Assembly: GCA_017387515.1 (NCBI GenBank)
Contig: JAFOFC010000021.1
Location: 1 to 42,812 of the forward strand
Direction: 5' to 3'
Origin: Paludibacteraceae bacterium
Lineage (GTDB): Bacteria; Bacteroidota; Bacteroidia; Bacteroidales; Paludibacteraceae
DNA: 42,812 nucleotides
Positions 42,594 through 42,812 of the stretch are shown piece by piece. Position 1 is the first letter of the stretch. Each line of letters begins with the position of its first letter. The translations under genes and the position numbers were made by a program. The notes under the pieces are model-generated. The model was not told where the DNA came from, did not search any database, and saw only the letters and a list, made by a program, of their open reading frames with translations.

Positions 42594-42812
42594 TTATTCA
42601 GGATTCTTATCTGAAATATCCATAATTGATTCTGTAGGTGTGTTTTCTATGAAATGTTTTGCGTTCATAGATGAAACCACTGGTTTGTTTGTTTCTTCTT
42701 CCAATAATAGGCGTGCGTTACGTGCTACTTTCCCGCCGCGTTTAGCTACGCTTTTGTGTTCATCAAAGGTTGTAGGATTGGTAGATTCAGATATTTCTTT
42801 GGTCGAAATTTC
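42594..42812 (-). CDS. 3' end of a gene, possibly DinD/BRO-type protein (5' end outside window)
   Basis: An open frame from the window edge to TAA at 42594, 72 residues. It includes FDEHKSVAKRGGKVARNA, then RLLLEEETNKPVVSSMNAKHF, and an acidic tail ending DISDKNPE. The segment with K-x-VA-(K/R)-x-GG-x-(V/A)-A-x-x-AR followed by a PVVSxxNA motif resembles the C-terminal part of Bacteroidota DinD-like or phage BRO/antirepressor-like proteins, from memory. The catalytic or DNA-binding N-terminal part is not visible, so the name is tentative. A terminator follows its stop codon. Confidence 0.5.
   Translation of the reverse strand, partial: EISTKEISESTNPTTFDEHKSVAKRGGKVARNARLLLEEETNKPVVSSMNAKHFIENTPTESIMDISDKNPE

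Overview
The window looks like a chromosomal segment of a Bacteroidota bacterium, most likely of the order Bacteroidales. Three things support this. First, there are type IX secretion (T9SS) genes: porX, a PorP/SprF-like protein and a giant CHU_C/type-B-sorted surface protein. Second, there is a Bacteroides-type tra cluster (DUF4134, DUF4133, TraG, DUF4141, TraJ, TraK, TraM, TraN). Third, many operons are preceded by the Bacteroidetes -7 element TAnnTTTG rather than a sigma70 -10 box. Base composition looks like low-to-mid 40s % GC by eye. No rRNA, tRNA, CRISPR array or complete insertion sequence was seen.

Layout. 1-2564 (+): 3' part of ddl, a short-chain-type polyprenyl diphosphate synthase, and an unrecognised 244-aa protein whose start codon abuts a long hairpin. 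2523-5868 (-): porX, an LD-carboxypeptidase and a CPBP membrane protease in one tight operon. 5952-13293 (-): a complete type I restriction-modification operon, hsdM - DUF1016 nuclease - hsdS - hsdR. 13380-14883 (-): two membrane proteins (GtrA and an UPF0104-type flippase-like protein), divergent from rsmA (14934-15719, +). 15777-20590 (-): recQ, clpX, clpP and a formate/nitrite-transporter-family protein.

20591-28654 (+): a regulatory region rich in 8-bp tandem repeats, then a small membrane ORF and traE-F-G-I-J-K-M-N. These encode the channel and ATPase core of a type IV secretion system. There is no relaxase, coupling protein, integrase, traL, traO or traP in the window. A perfect 17-bp inverted repeat (20658-20674 / 20822-20838) flanks a segment carrying the only good promoter reading into this cluster, so the promoter may be invertible.

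28732-33395 (-): an envelope/housekeeping operon of ferritin, dut, a TPR protein, a DUF4292 lipoprotein and a degenerate EnvC-like LytM protein. 33738-36898 (+): a K+/H+ antiporter behind a long structured leader, then nadB. 37038-42399 (-): the 1444-aa T9SS substrate followed by its PorP/SprF-like partner. 42594-42812 (-): the 3' end of a gene that may be of the DinD/BRO type.

The most unusual features are the relaxase-less tra core, the inverted-repeat-flanked promoter in front of it, and a family of intergenic 8-bp-period arrays. Several of these arrays abut a GCGNAGC mini-hairpin, and they recur in front of clpP, the FNT gene, the tra genes and the antiporter.
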